This document shows, one piece after another, positions 43,201 to 52,607 of a DNA stretch of 64,000 nt. A program made the position numbers and the translations under genes. This stretch comes from Flavobacterium profundi. Its GTDB lineage: Bacteria; Bacteroidota; Bacteroidia; Flavobacteriales; Flavobacteriaceae. Positions within the stretch are counted from its first letter, which is position 1; the number at the start of each line of letters is the position of its first letter. The notes beneath the pieces are model-generated. The model did not search any database and was not told where the DNA came from. It saw only the letters and a program-made list of their open reading frames with translations. The stretch spans positions 287,969 through 351,968 of the forward strand of contig NZ_VDCZ01000003.1 in the NCBI RefSeq assembly GCF_006491645.1, read 5' to 3'.

Positions 43201-46194
43201 TTATCTCTTTAATGAAAAATGGCCTTTTTGCACTCTTCCGTCTATCATATCAATAGTATACCAATAATCAGTAGCAGGTAAATCGACATTGTTAAAAGTA
43301 CCGTCCCAACCTGGAGAAGAAGAGGAGATTTGCTTAATTAATTTTCCATAGCGATCAAAGATGGAAATCGTAGTTTGACTTCCAAAACGACTGTCAAATC
43401 CTTTTACATTCCAAAAATCATTGATTCCATCTCCATTTGGAGTAAAAAATTGAGGTATTCCTAATACACTTATGGATTCATTTGAAATTCCACAACCATT
43501 TAAATCATATACATAAACTGTTAGAGTGCCTGGTAGCACATCATAAAAAACAGGACTGTCTTGATAGTTTTCACCATCAATACTATATTGATAGTCTCCA
43601 TCTCCCGTTACTAGAACTGTAACGGTATTGTTTTCTTCTAAATCTACTATATCAATATCTTCAATAGTTGCAATATTAGATGGATTTACTTGTATTGTTC
43701 TTGTGCTAGAGCATCCTAAACTATTTACAACTTCTACACTATAATCACCAATAGTAGTAGCTTGAAAAGTATATTGATTCGCATTAGTAATCGCTTGATT
43801 GTCTAAATACCATTGGTAGGTAAAATCATTTATAGTGTTTTCATCAACTAATCCTGCATTTAAGATTACCGAAGAATTTGGATCATCAGTACAAATGACT
43901 TCATCCATGCTTTGTGTGTTAATTATTGGTCTTGAATTCACTACAAATGAAAGAACCTCTGTTGTCTCACATGCAGTATTATTACTATTTCTTAACACAA
44001 CAAGTACATCTTGTGTTCCTGTTTCGTAAGTACCAATAAAATTAGGAATTGGATTATTATTGGTATCAAAATAAGCGATATCCACATTCGTTTGAATACC
44101 AATTATTGTATTTTCAAAAGAGGATGTATCAAAAATTTCAATACCATCTTGATTTAAAGGATTTTCCGTTTCACAAGCAACTAATAAGTTAGGATCAACT
44201 GGATTAATTATGGGAGTTTCATAAACTATAAATTCTAAAGTTGTCGAAAAAGTACAAGCATTTGGAGTCGAATTTGTCAATGCAACCGTTAGGGTTTGCG
44301 AACCCGAAGGAAAGGGATTTGGCAAGGCAGTATATACCACATTATTAGCATCAGTATAAGTTACTGCAACATTTGTATTCGATAATTCGCTTAAAAATTG
44401 GCTTTCGACAGTTGTAGTATCAAATTCCACAATACCATCATGATTGTCGTCACAACCTCTTAATATTTTCTCAGTAACTATTGGCAAACCTTCTACCTGT
44501 AAAGCTACATATTTACCTAGCCCTACACAATCGTTATTAATATTACTGTCTACTCGTACAAATAGCTCTTGAAAATTAGGACTTGAAGTGTTTGTATAAC
44601 TTGAAAGATTTGTAATAGCATTTATCTCAGCCAATGCATCGTCAATATTTTCATAAAAAGTTACTTGAACGATTTGACCAGTAAATAAATTTGAAATTTG
44701 GTTGCTAGCATTTACTAAGCTAAATTGAGCTATTCCATCATTGTTATCACCAAACGTATCGTCACATTCTGTAATAAGAATAGGATTAAAAGAAGCAGGT
44801 ACTTGAGTAGCCGCAACTGTTAAATCTAATTGACCCGTTCTATAACACCCATTGCTATTACTTACTCTATAATAAATAGTTTGAACATTTACGGTTTGAT
44901 TAATAAAATTAATGTCATTTACAATTGGATTTGTATTGTTTTCCGCGTCTGTTAAATTTAAAAAATAGGTAAAAGTCAAACCAGTAATGGAACTACTAAT
45001 TAACTCATTTGCTTCCGTTAAATTAAAAGCACTAAATCCATCCGTATCATCATCACATTGTTTTAAATTCACTACGTTGTTTATAATTGGTCTTTCCACA
45101 ACTTCAATACTTAGTTCTGCAATATCAAAACAAGTTCCTTTTTCTACTCTTACATAAAAAGTATGTGTACCAACATTTAAATTAATATTTTGCCAATTTG
45201 TAATTGCATTCGAAGAACTTGTTGCTTCTACTAAGCTATTATAATAACTAAAACTGACTGCTTGTCCTCCAGAATATAATTGTGTATTATGAGTACTTAA
45301 ATTATAATCTATTGAAGCCGTTGCATTATTCTCACAAACAATAGTAGCAAAATCATTAGCTATTATCGCATCAAAAATAACGGTTATGGGTTTAATCTCT
45401 GTACATTGTGCAGAAACAGAATTAATTCTAGCATAATAAGTACCCTGACTTATATTAGTTGATCCAATTAACGGATTATTATTTAATGAAGCATCTTGTA
45501 AAGAAGCAAAATAAGTAATAAAAAAACCTGGGAAACCACTTAAATAAGAGGCGTCTAAAATAGAAAAATCATATAATTCTATATTGTCATTTCCTTCGTC
45601 ACATAAAACTACATCCGGAAAAGCTGGAAAATTTAAATTGGCAAAAGGATTTAAAATAGTTGCCGTTCCATTCCAATTTAAAGAAAAAGGAGAACTTCCT
45701 ACAGGACGATCAATTACAACAAAATAACTTTCTCCTGACAAAACATTTAACTCTCTCACAAAACTATCTCCGCTTGGACCTGGTCCTTCACTTGTATCAA
45801 AAGACGAAGCATTCAGTCCTGTATGATTATTTGTTAATCCAGCAGCTGCAGGGTTAGTAGTAGAACAACGAATAGGAGCACCTAAATTTCCACAAGTAGA
45901 AGCAGGACCAAACACCCAAAAATCATAATCTTCATTAATACTTCCACTCTGAGGGATAATCGTAAAACCTAGTGTTCCAGGTTGATCGATAGTTACTCTT
46001 AACCATAAGGAATTATTTTCTTGACTACTACAAGATGGTGGGTTAATCTCCTGAACACCTGCTCCAGAAACATCAAAAGAAACACTTTGATTGTCACATG
46101 CTTGAATATAATTCTGACAATCATTTGGTAAGTTTTGGGCAAAACTTAGTGTTATAAATAGTAGGAAAGTAGTTAAGAAGTAATTATTTTTCAC
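43201..46194 (-). CDS. Large T9SS type B cargo protein with repeated domains
   Basis: A 997-residue exported protein. The signal peptide is about residues 1-19 (LLFITLSFAQ). The N-terminal domain (20-180) has many cysteines and a DYDFWVFGPASTCGNLGAP segment typical of secreted Bacteroidota surface proteins. At least three repeats of about 90 residues follow, each opening with C-D-D-x-x-D-G (QCDDDTDGFSAFNLTEANEL, ECDDTFGDNNDGIAQFSL, GCDDNHDGIVEFDTTTVESQ), then Ig-like units. The end (FFTPNGDGINDFWNVKG, ISIFDRYGKLIKQI, YWYTIDM) is the type B sorting domain recognised by the type IX system (SprA at 30441). The start codon is GTG at 46194. Ligand and role are unknown. Confidence 0.9.
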   Translation of the reverse strand: MKNNYFLTTFLLFITLSFAQNLPNDCQNYIQACDNQSVSFDVSGAGVQEINPPSCSSQENNSLWLRVTIDQPGTLGFTIIPQSGSINEDYDFWVFGPASTCGNLGAPIRCSTTNPAAAGLTNNHTGLNASSFDTSEGPGPSGDSFVRELNVLSGESYFVVIDRPVGSSPFSLNWNGTATILNPFANLNFPAFPDVVLCDEGNDNIELYDFSILDASYLSGFPGFFITYFASLQDASLNNNPLIGSTNISQGTYYARINSVSAQCTEIKPITVIFDAIIANDFATIVCENNATASIDYNLSTHNTQLYSGGQAVSFSYYNSLVEATSSSNAITNWQNINLNVGTHTFYVRVEKGTCFDIAELSIEVVERPIINNVVNLKQCDDDTDGFSAFNLTEANELISSSITGLTFTYFLNLTDAENNTNPIVNDINFINQTVNVQTIYYRVSNSNGCYRTGQLDLTVAATQVPASFNPILITECDDTFGDNNDGIAQFSLVNASNQISNLFTGQIVQVTFYENIDDALAEINAITNLSSYTNTSSPNFQELFVRVDSNINNDCVGLGKYVALQVEGLPIVTEKILRGCDDNHDGIVEFDTTTVESQFLSELSNTNVAVTYTDANNVVYTALPNPFPSGSQTLTVALTNSTPNACTFSTTLEFIVYETPIINPVDPNLLVACETENPLNQDGIEIFDTSSFENTIIGIQTNVDIAYFDTNNNPIPNFIGTYETGTQDVLVVLRNSNNTACETTEVLSFVVNSRPIINTQSMDEVICTDDPNSSVILNAGLVDENTINDFTYQWYLDNQAITNANQYTFQATTIGDYSVEVVNSLGCSSTRTIQVNPSNIATIEDIDIVDLEENNTVTVLVTGDGDYQYSIDGENYQDSPVFYDVLPGTLTVYVYDLNGCGISNESISVLGIPQFFTPNGDGINDFWNVKGFDSRFGSQTTISIFDRYGKLIKQISSSSPGWDGTFNNVDLPATDYWYTIDMIDGRVQKGHFSLKR

Positions 46195-46213
46195 GAGTTT
46201 ATTTAAATTTTGT

Positions 46214-46221
46214 CAAATATA
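46214..46221 (-). promoter_or_regulatory. -7 box of the T9SS cargo gene
   Basis: Reads TATATTTG on the minus strand, 19 nt before the GTG start at 46194. No -33 TTG at standard spacing. Confidence 0.45.
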
Positions 46222-46250
46222 AATAATTTACTCCACTATTTCTTCACTTT

Positions 46251-47186
46251 TTAGTCCTTTAGAAAAGTTACATTTCGTTGAAATCCTTCAAACTTGGTTC
46301 TTTTTATCGCTGATTTTTGAAATACTTTATTAAAAGTTTCTTTTGTAATTTCTTCCCAGTCTTTTTTAGTAAAATTCAAAAGCGATTCATTTGGTTGAAA
46401 AAGAGGTTCATTGTGAGGTTTTGCAAATCGATTCCATGGACAAACATCTTGACACACATCACAACCAAATGCCCAATCTTGAAACTTACCTTTCATTTCA
46501 ACTGGCAAGTTATCTTTAAGTTCAATTGTAAAATAAGAAATACATTTACTACCATCTACTACGTAAGGAGCTACAATAGCTTCCGTAGGACAAGCATCGA
46601 TACAAGCGGTACAAGTTCCACAATAATCTGTTGTAGCGACATCATATTCTAATTCTAAATCAACAATTAACTCTGCAATAAAATAGTACGACCCTACTTT
46701 TTGAGTAATTAAATTGGCATTTTTTCCAATCCATCCTAAACCACTTTTTGCTGCCCAAGCTTTATCTAAAACGGGTGCGGAATCTACAAAAGCCCTTCCG
46801 CTCACTTCTCCAATTTCACTCTGAATTCCACTTAATAATGCATTTAATTTTTCCTTAATAACAAAATGATAATCTTGGCCGTAAGCATATTTAGAAATTT
46901 TATACGAATCTTTTTGTTGTTCTTTTGACACTTCTTCGGCAGGATAATAATTAAGCAACAGTGAAATTACACTTTTAGCATCATCCACTAATAACGTTGG
47001 ATCCAAACGTTTGTCAAAGTGGTTTTCCATGTAAGCCATTTTTCCATGTCTATTTTGGCTTAACCAATTTTCCAAACGCGGTGCTTCTTGTTCTAAAAAG
47101 CCTGCTTTTGAAATTCCGCAAGAGAGAAAACCAATGCGCTTGGCTTCCTGTTTAATAAAAGCTGTATATTTCTCTTTGAGACTCAT
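46251..47186 (-). CDS. queG: Epoxyqueuosine reductase QueG
   Basis: Reduces epoxyqueuosine to queuosine in tRNA, using cobalamin and two 4Fe-4S clusters. The 311-residue protein has the ferredoxin-like motifs [16 protein letters not shown] and [13 protein letters not shown], the latter being characteristic of QueG, and the family start [21 protein letters not shown]. Cytoplasmic. Its ATG overlaps the stop of the P450 gene by 4 nt (ATGA), so it should be translationally coupled to it. No terminator was recognised after its stop. Confidence 0.96.
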   Translation of the reverse strand: MSLKEKYTAFIKQEAKRIGFLSCGISKAGFLEQEAPRLENWLSQNRHGKMAYMENHFDKRLDPTLLVDDAKSVISLLLNYYPAEEVSKEQQKDSYKISKYAYGQDYHFVIKEKLNALLSGIQSEIGEVSGRAFVDSAPVLDKAWAAKSGLGWIGKNANLITQKVGSYYFIAELIVDLELEYDVATTDYCGTCTACIDACPTEAIVAPYVVDGSKCISYFTIELKDNLPVEMKGKFQDWAFGCDVCQDVCPWNRFAKPHNEPLFQPNESLLNFTKKDWEEITKETFNKVFQKSAIKRTKFEGFQRNVTFLKD

Positions 47187-48517
47187 GTTCTTTTTTTAAA
47201 TTCTAAAATGGACTCAAAAGGTTTTAAAGTAATTAAAGGCTTTATTTGAATTGGGGATTTCTTCTCCACAATTTCATAATTTTCAACAACACTCAATATT
47301 GCTAAAATCATTTCATACATAGCAAAATTATTCCCAATACACATGCGTTGCCCTGCTCCAAATGGATAATAGTTTTTAGAAAACTTTACAGTTTCATCTG
47401 AAAAACGTTCTGGAATGAAAGCCTCCGGATTACTCCAAAATTCAGGATGACGATGAATTTCATATACAGAAAACAACAAATTAGAACCTTTAGGCAATTC
47501 TAATTCTTGAAAAGAATCTAGTTCTTTATTTACTCTATCAATAAAATAAGCTGGCGGATACAAGCGCATGGCTTCTTGAATCACCCATTTGGTATAAGTT
47601 GCATGGTTTATCTTGTCCATTAAATCGAAAGACTCATTTTTATTTTTATGTATTTCCTCCAAAATCTTCGATTGTGCTTGAGGATGTCTTGCTAATAATT
47701 CACAAGTAAAAGTCAAAGCATTAGAGGTAGTTTCATGTCCTGCTGCGAATAAAATTAGAATCTCATCTAATAATTGCGTTTCTTCCATAGACGAACCGTC
47801 CTCATATTTAGCATCCAAAAGCATATCTAATAAATCGTTGTATCGTATTGCACTTTGTTTTCTTTGGGTTACCAGTTTATGCAAAATCGCTCTAGATTGA
47901 TCAATTAAATCAATATGAAATTTTATTTTTCCTGATAGTTTAAACCACCAACCCAAATAAGGTTGTCTTAATTCTTTTACAAGCATTTTTTGAGTAATTT
48001 CAGTGGTATGCTGTAATTGTTTAATATCAGTATCTTCAATTTCAGAACTAAATAAGGATTTTACAACCGTTTGAAAAGCCAAATCATTAAAGACTGGAAA
48101 AATATCAAAAGGGCGATTCGTTGGAATTAGATCTAATTCATTATTTATAGTACTTTGAATTGTTTCAAGTAATTGTACCAATTGGCTTTTATGAAAAGCT
48201 GGCTGAACAAGTCTTCTTTGCTTTTGCCATTTTTCACCTTCAGCAGTTAACAGTCCTTTTCCAATATACTTTGCTAAATCTCTAGTTTGTATAGGTGATT
48301 TAAGGTAATTCTTTTGATTCTTTTGTAAAACATAACTTAGCAATTCAGCATCTCGTGTAAAAATTACCGATTTTCCAAAACCCACATTTAAACGAAAGGA
48401 GTTTCCATATTTATTGAAGTTTGCTTTATGAAATGGAAGTGGATTTCTTAATATAGAAAGCGAATGCCTAATAAATTTTGGCAAGGATACTTCGGGAATT
48501 TTTTTTTCAGAACTCAT
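47183..48517 (-). CDS. Cytochrome P450
   Basis: A 444-residue heme-thiolate monooxygenase without a membrane anchor or fused reductase. The heme-binding loop is [17 protein letters not shown] (proximal Cys393), the oxygen-binding I-helix is [15 protein letters not shown], and the ExxR motif is in [15 protein letters not shown]. The substrate cannot be predicted; the sequence type resembles soluble bacterial P450s related to fatty-acid or steroid/carotenoid hydroxylases. It needs external redox partners, none of which are adjacent. It is encoded 9 nt after ruvB and overlaps queG. Confidence 0.95.
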   Translation of the reverse strand: MSSEKKIPEVSLPKFIRHSLSILRNPLPFHKANFNKYGNSFRLNVGFGKSVIFTRDAELLSYVLQKNQKNYLKSPIQTRDLAKYIGKGLLTAEGEKWQKQRRLVQPAFHKSQLVQLLETIQSTINNELDLIPTNRPFDIFPVFNDLAFQTVVKSLFSSEIEDTDIKQLQHTTEITQKMLVKELRQPYLGWWFKLSGKIKFHIDLIDQSRAILHKLVTQRKQSAIRYNDLLDMLLDAKYEDGSSMEETQLLDEILILFAAGHETTSNALTFTCELLARHPQAQSKILEEIHKNKNESFDLMDKINHATYTKWVIQEAMRLYPPAYFIDRVNKELDSFQELELPKGSNLLFSVYEIHRHPEFWSNPEAFIPERFSDETVKFSKNYYPFGAGQRMCIGNNFAMYEMILAILSVVENYEIVEKKSPIQIKPLITLKPFESILEFKKRT

Positions 48518-48526
48518 CTCAATTTT

Positions 48527-49552
48527 TTATTCGAAAAGACCACCTTGAATATTGTTTTTTATTTTTCCTAAATGGCGATACGCTTTTTCAGTTACCTCTC
48601 GTCCCCTAGGTGTTCTCATTATAAAACCTTCTTGTATTAGAAAAGGCTCGTAAACTTCTTCTATTGTTTCACCGTTTTCAGAGACAGCAGTAGCTAAAGT
48701 AGTTAAACCCACAGGACCTCCTTTAAATTTATCAATAATGGTGGATAAAATTTTATTATCCATTTCGTCCAAACCATTTGCATCCACATTCAGCGCTTTT
48801 AATGCATATTTAGTAATTTCGACATCAATTCTACCATTACCTTTAATCTGAGCAAAATCACGTACTCTTCTTAATAATGCATTTGCAATTCGAGGAGTAC
48901 CTCTACTTCTACCGGCTATTTCAATTGCAGCGTCCAAATCTATTTCAACACGTAAAATGGAAGCACTGCGTTCAATAATTGTAGCTAATAATTCTGTATT
49001 ATAATATTGTAATCTACTTTGAATACCAAAACGGGCACGCATAGGTGCTGTTAGTAAACCAGAACGTGTAGTAGCTCCAACTAAAGTAAAAGGGTTCAGA
49101 TTAATTTGAACCGTTCGTGCATTAGGCCCACTCTCGATCATAATATCTATTTTGTAATCTTCCATTGCAGAATACAAATATTCTTCAACAATAGGACTTA
49201 AACGATGAATTTCATCTATGAATAAAACATCTCTTTCTTCAAGATTGGTTAACAATCCCGCCAAGTCTCCAGGTTTATCTAAAACAGGTCCAGATGTAAT
49301 TTTAATTCCTACACCCAATTCGTTTGCCAATATGTTTGCCAAAGTGGTCTTTCCTAGACCAGGAGGACCATGAAACAATGCGTGATCTAGTGCTTCATTT
49401 CTTTGATTAGCCGCTTGAACAAAAACTTTTAAATTTTCCAAAACATGATCTTGGCCCGCAAAATCATCAAAAGACAATGGGCGTAATGCTTTTTCAATAT
49501 CAATTTCCTGTGGGGAAAATCGTTCTTTATTAGGATTTAAATTTTCATTCAT
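48527..49552 (-). CDS. ruvB: Holliday junction DNA helicase RuvB
   Basis: AAA+ motor that drives branch migration with RuvA. The 341-residue protein has the Walker [17 protein letters not shown], Walker [12 protein letters not shown], sensor [18 protein letters not shown] and the C-terminal winged-helix DNA-binding domain ([18 protein letters not shown]). The start is the ATG at 49552 ([12 protein letters not shown]); a longer frame from 49594 would cross the promoter. A -7 box ends only 4 nt before this ATG. It is first in the group ruvB-P450-queG. Confidence 0.97.
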   Translation of the reverse strand: MNENLNPNKERFSPQEIDIEKALRPLSFDDFAGQDHVLENLKVFVQAANQRNEALDHALFHGPPGLGKTTLANILANELGVGIKITSGPVLDKPGDLAGLLTNLEERDVLFIDEIHRLSPIVEEYLYSAMEDYKIDIMIESGPNARTVQINLNPFTLVGATTRSGLLTAPMRARFGIQSRLQYYNTELLATIIERSASILRVEIDLDAAIEIAGRSRGTPRIANALLRRVRDFAQIKGNGRIDVEITKYALKALNVDANGLDEMDNKILSTIIDKFKGGPVGLTTLATAVSENGETIEEVYEPFLIQEGFIMRTPRGREVTEKAYRHLGKIKNNIQGGLFE

Positions 49553-49556
49553 GTAG

Positions 49557-49595
49557 CAAAGATAAGCAAAGTTAAAAACAAAAAACCTTTCCAAA
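49557..49595 (-). promoter_or_regulatory. Tandem -7 boxes and -33 element of ruvB
   Basis: On the minus strand TTTG (49592-49595), 17 nt, then TAACTTTG (49567-49574) and a second box TATCTTTG (49557-49564), which ends 4 nt before the ATG. The TTTG lies in the loop region of the preceding terminator. Use of the second box would give a leaderless transcript. Confidence 0.55.
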
Positions 49596-49609
49596 TTGGA
49601 AAGGTTTTT
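49574..49609 (-). terminator. Terminator of the ACIII-oxidase operon
   Basis: Almost uninterrupted inverted repeat AAAAACCTTTCCA (49581-49594 with 49596-49609) followed by Ts on the minus strand. It lies 18 nt after the ctaD stop and closes the operon that begins with actA. Confidence 0.9.
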
Positions 49610-49627
49610 AATTATATCTATAAAATC

Positions 49628-51397
49628 TTAATGATGTAATTCTTCTTCTCCATCTTTCATTGGAGTAATCTGAGATACAAAATCTTCATCATGACCTGGT
49701 TTACTATAGTCATAAGCCCAACGGTGTACTTCAGGAATTTCACCTGGCCAGTTACCGTGAATATGCTCAACAGGAGTAGTCCATTCTAAAGTATTAGATC
49801 TCCATGGGTTTTGAGTTGCTTTTTTACCGTAGAAAATACTATAGAAGAAATTCCAGAAGAAAACTATTTGGAATACAGCTCCTACAATAGCAAAAACAGT
49901 AATTAATACATTCACATCAGCTAACTCATCAAATAATGGAAAAGCTGAATTCGTATAATATCGTCTTGGTAAACCAGCCATACCTATGAAGTGCATTGGA
50001 AAAAATACTCCATAAGCACAAACAGCGGTTACCCAAAAGTGAACATATCCTAAAGTTTTGTTCATCATTTTACCAAACATTTTAGGGAACCAATGATATA
50101 CACCCGCAAAGAATCCATATAATGCGGAAATACCCATTACTAAGTGGAAGTGAGCAACTACGAAATAAGTATCATGAACGTTAATATCTAGTGTAGAATC
50201 TCCAAGAATAATACCTGTTAAACCACCTGTAATAAAAGTTGAAACTAAACCAATAGAAAACAACATCGCTGGGTTAAGCTGTAAATTACCTTTCCAAAGT
50301 GTGGTAATATAGTTAAATGCTTTAACAGCTGATGGTATAGCAATTAAAAGGGTTGTAAATGTAAATACCGACCCTAAGAATGGATTCATTCCAGAGATAA
50401 ACATGTGGTGACCCCAAACAATTGTTGATAAGAAAGCAATTGCTAATATAGATGCAATCATCGCTCTATATCCAAAAATTGGTTTTCTAGAGTTCGTAGC
50501 TATAATTTCTGAAGTAATCCCTAATGCAGGTAACAATACAATATATACTTCAGGGTGACCTAAAAACCAAAATAAATGTTCAAACAATACTGGTGAACCA
50601 CCTTGATAATGCAATACTTCACCTTGGATGAAAATATCAGACAAAAAGAAAGAAGTACCAAAGCTTCTATCAAAAATCAATAATAATGCTGCAGAAAAAA
50701 GAACAGGGAAAGAGATAATACCAATAATAGCAGTAACGAAAAATGCCCAAACTGTTAAAGGTAATCTTGTCATCGTCATTCCTTTTGTTCTTAAATTAAT
50801 TACTGTAACTACATAATTTAATGACCCCATTAAAGAAGAAGCAATAAATATAGCCATAGAAACTAACCATAAAGTCATACCTAAACCTGAACCAGGAATA
50901 GCTTGAGGAAGCGCACTTAATGGCGGATAAATTGTCCAACCTGCAGAAGCTGGACCAGACTCAATAAATAATGAACCTAACATAATTACTGAAGAAATGA
51001 AAAACATCCAGTAAGAAAGCATGTTCATAAATCCTGACGCCATATCTCTAGCTCCAATTTGTAAAGGAATAAGTAAATTACTAAATGTACCACTCAATCC
51101 AGCAGTTAATACGAAGAAAACCATAATAGTTCCATGTATGGTAACCAAAGCAAGGTAAATATCATTACGCATTACACCTCCAGGTGCAAAATTTTCACCT
51201 AAAAGAAATTTAAATATACCAAAAGATTGTTCTGGCCAAGCAATTTGCATACGGAACAAAATAGAAAGTAAAACTCCCACAATTCCCATTATTAAACCTG
51301 TAATCAGGTATTGCTTAGCAATCATCTTATGATCTAAACTAAAAATATATTTAGTAATAAATGTTTCTTTATGATGACCGTGTTCGTGTGCTGACAT
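49628..51397 (-). CDS. ctaD: Cytochrome c oxidase subunit I
   Basis: Catalytic subunit with heme a, heme a3 and CuB; it reduces O2 and pumps protons. The 589-residue protein has twelve or more membrane helices. FWFLGHPEVYIVLLPALG carries the CuB histidine cross-linked to tyrosine and the D/K-channel region, IVWGHHMFISGM carries the two further CuB histidines, and HDTYFVVAHFHLVMG carries the heme histidines. It is the last gene of the operon actA-F, ctaC, ctaD. The subunits III and IV and assembly factors lie separately at 19.7-24.9 kb. Confidence 0.97.
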   Translation of the reverse strand: MSAHEHGHHKETFITKYIFSLDHKMIAKQYLITGLIMGIVGVLLSILFRMQIAWPEQSFGIFKFLLGENFAPGGVMRNDIYLALVTIHGTIMVFFVLTAGLSGTFSNLLIPLQIGARDMASGFMNMLSYWMFFISSVIMLGSLFIESGPASAGWTIYPPLSALPQAIPGSGLGMTLWLVSMAIFIASSLMGSLNYVVTVINLRTKGMTMTRLPLTVWAFFVTAIIGIISFPVLFSAALLLIFDRSFGTSFFLSDIFIQGEVLHYQGGSPVLFEHLFWFLGHPEVYIVLLPALGITSEIIATNSRKPIFGYRAMIASILAIAFLSTIVWGHHMFISGMNPFLGSVFTFTTLLIAIPSAVKAFNYITTLWKGNLQLNPAMLFSIGLVSTFITGGLTGIILGDSTLDINVHDTYFVVAHFHLVMGISALYGFFAGVYHWFPKMFGKMMNKTLGYVHFWVTAVCAYGVFFPMHFIGMAGLPRRYYTNSAFPLFDELADVNVLITVFAIVGAVFQIVFFWNFFYSIFYGKKATQNPWRSNTLEWTTPVEHIHGNWPGEIPEVHRWAYDYSKPGHDEDFVSQITPMKDGEEELHH

Positions 51398-51424
51398 AAT
51401 CTTATATTATTTTAATATCTTAAT

Positions 51425-52588
51425 CTATTTAATAATTTGTGCTACAACTTTTGTAGTATCTATTACAACTTCCATAGGCTCTGTTAATTCTACTTCTGGG
51501 GTTGGAGCGGGTGCTGGCGCATTTGCTTCAGCCCATTGAGAAGAAAGAGTTGGTTTTTCACTTAACCATGTTTTAAAATCTTCAGGTGTATCTACTACAA
51601 TTTTCATTTGCATATTGTAATGAGAAGCTCCACAAATTTTATTACATAACAGTAAATAGTCAAAAGTGTATGGCTCTAAAGCTTCTTCACCCTTCGCAAC
51701 TAAATCAATACTCTTTTTAGCTCTAATCTTGTTTATTTTATCAACTTTTGCAATGATTGCTTCGTCTTCACGCATTTCAGCTGTAGTCATGTTAGGTACA
51801 AATGCAAACTGAGTTATCATTCCTGGAACACAGTTCATTTGAGCTCTAAAATGTGGCATGTAAGCAGAGTGAAGCACATCTTGTGAACGCATTTTAAAAA
51901 CTATTTTCTTACCTTTTGGTAAATGCAATTCGTTTACAACTTTATCATCTTGAGCAGCAGGATCTGATAAATCTACTCCTAAAGTGTTTACTCCTTCAAT
52001 AAACCTAACATTCGCTTTACCTAGCGTATTATCTTCACCTGAATATCTTACTTCCCAACCAAATTGTTTCGCGTAAAGCTCTACATAAATTACTTCTTCT
52101 TCATCATCGTAATACATGATGTTATTCCAAGTATATAAACCGTATAAAATTAATCCTGCTAAAACAATTACAGGAATAATTGTCCAAATTGCTTCTAATT
52201 TGTTATTATCAGCAAAATACAAAGCTTTTTGTCCTTGCTTACCTCTATATTTAAAAGTAAAATAGTGTAATAAGAATTGAGTTATCGTTTGTACAAAGAA
52301 AATTAAGTACATAGAAATAGCCATTAGATTATCTACGTCTGCTCCATGTTCTGAAGCTGGTGTACCTAATACTAAATCACCCCATTTTAATAAGGAATAA
52401 ATAGTAAAGATGTAGATAAAACCAACAAAAGCAAACATTAAGTATCCATTAATACTATTATCTTTATCATTTGCAACTTCAGAATCACCTGAATTTGAAC
52501 CTACTTGAGTTAAATCGAATATTTTAGTCAATTGCCAAATTGCAATTCCAATTAAAACTAAAACAAAGAATATCAATAAACTTGTCAT
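51425..52588 (-). CDS. ctaC: Cytochrome c oxidase subunit II (CuA subunit)
   Basis: Accepts electrons at the binuclear CuA centre in the periplasm. The 387-residue protein has three hydrophobic segments (about residues 3-20, 48-70 and 90-145 region), then the cupredoxin domain. CuA ligands are visible: the histidine in VLHSAYMPHFRAQMN and the cluster CNKICGASHYNMQM with two cysteines, histidine and methionine. The position between the cysteines that is usually glutamate is lysine here. There is no CxxCH, so it carries no fused heme c. It starts 20 nt after actF and lies 27 nt before ctaD. Confidence 0.96.
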   Translation of the reverse strand: MTSLLIFFVLVLIGIAIWQLTKIFDLTQVGSNSGDSEVANDKDNSINGYLMFAFVGFIYIFTIYSLLKWGDLVLGTPASEHGADVDNLMAISMYLIFFVQTITQFLLHYFTFKYRGKQGQKALYFADNNKLEAIWTIIPVIVLAGLILYGLYTWNNIMYYDDEEEVIYVELYAKQFGWEVRYSGEDNTLGKANVRFIEGVNTLGVDLSDPAAQDDKVVNELHLPKGKKIVFKMRSQDVLHSAYMPHFRAQMNCVPGMITQFAFVPNMTTAEMREDEAIIAKVDKINKIRAKKSIDLVAKGEEALEPYTFDYLLLCNKICGASHYNMQMKIVVDTPEDFKTWLSEKPTLSSQWAEANAPAPAPTPEVELTEPMEVVIDTTKVVAQIIK

Positions 52589-52607
52589 TTGTTTATTTCT
52601 TTAAATA

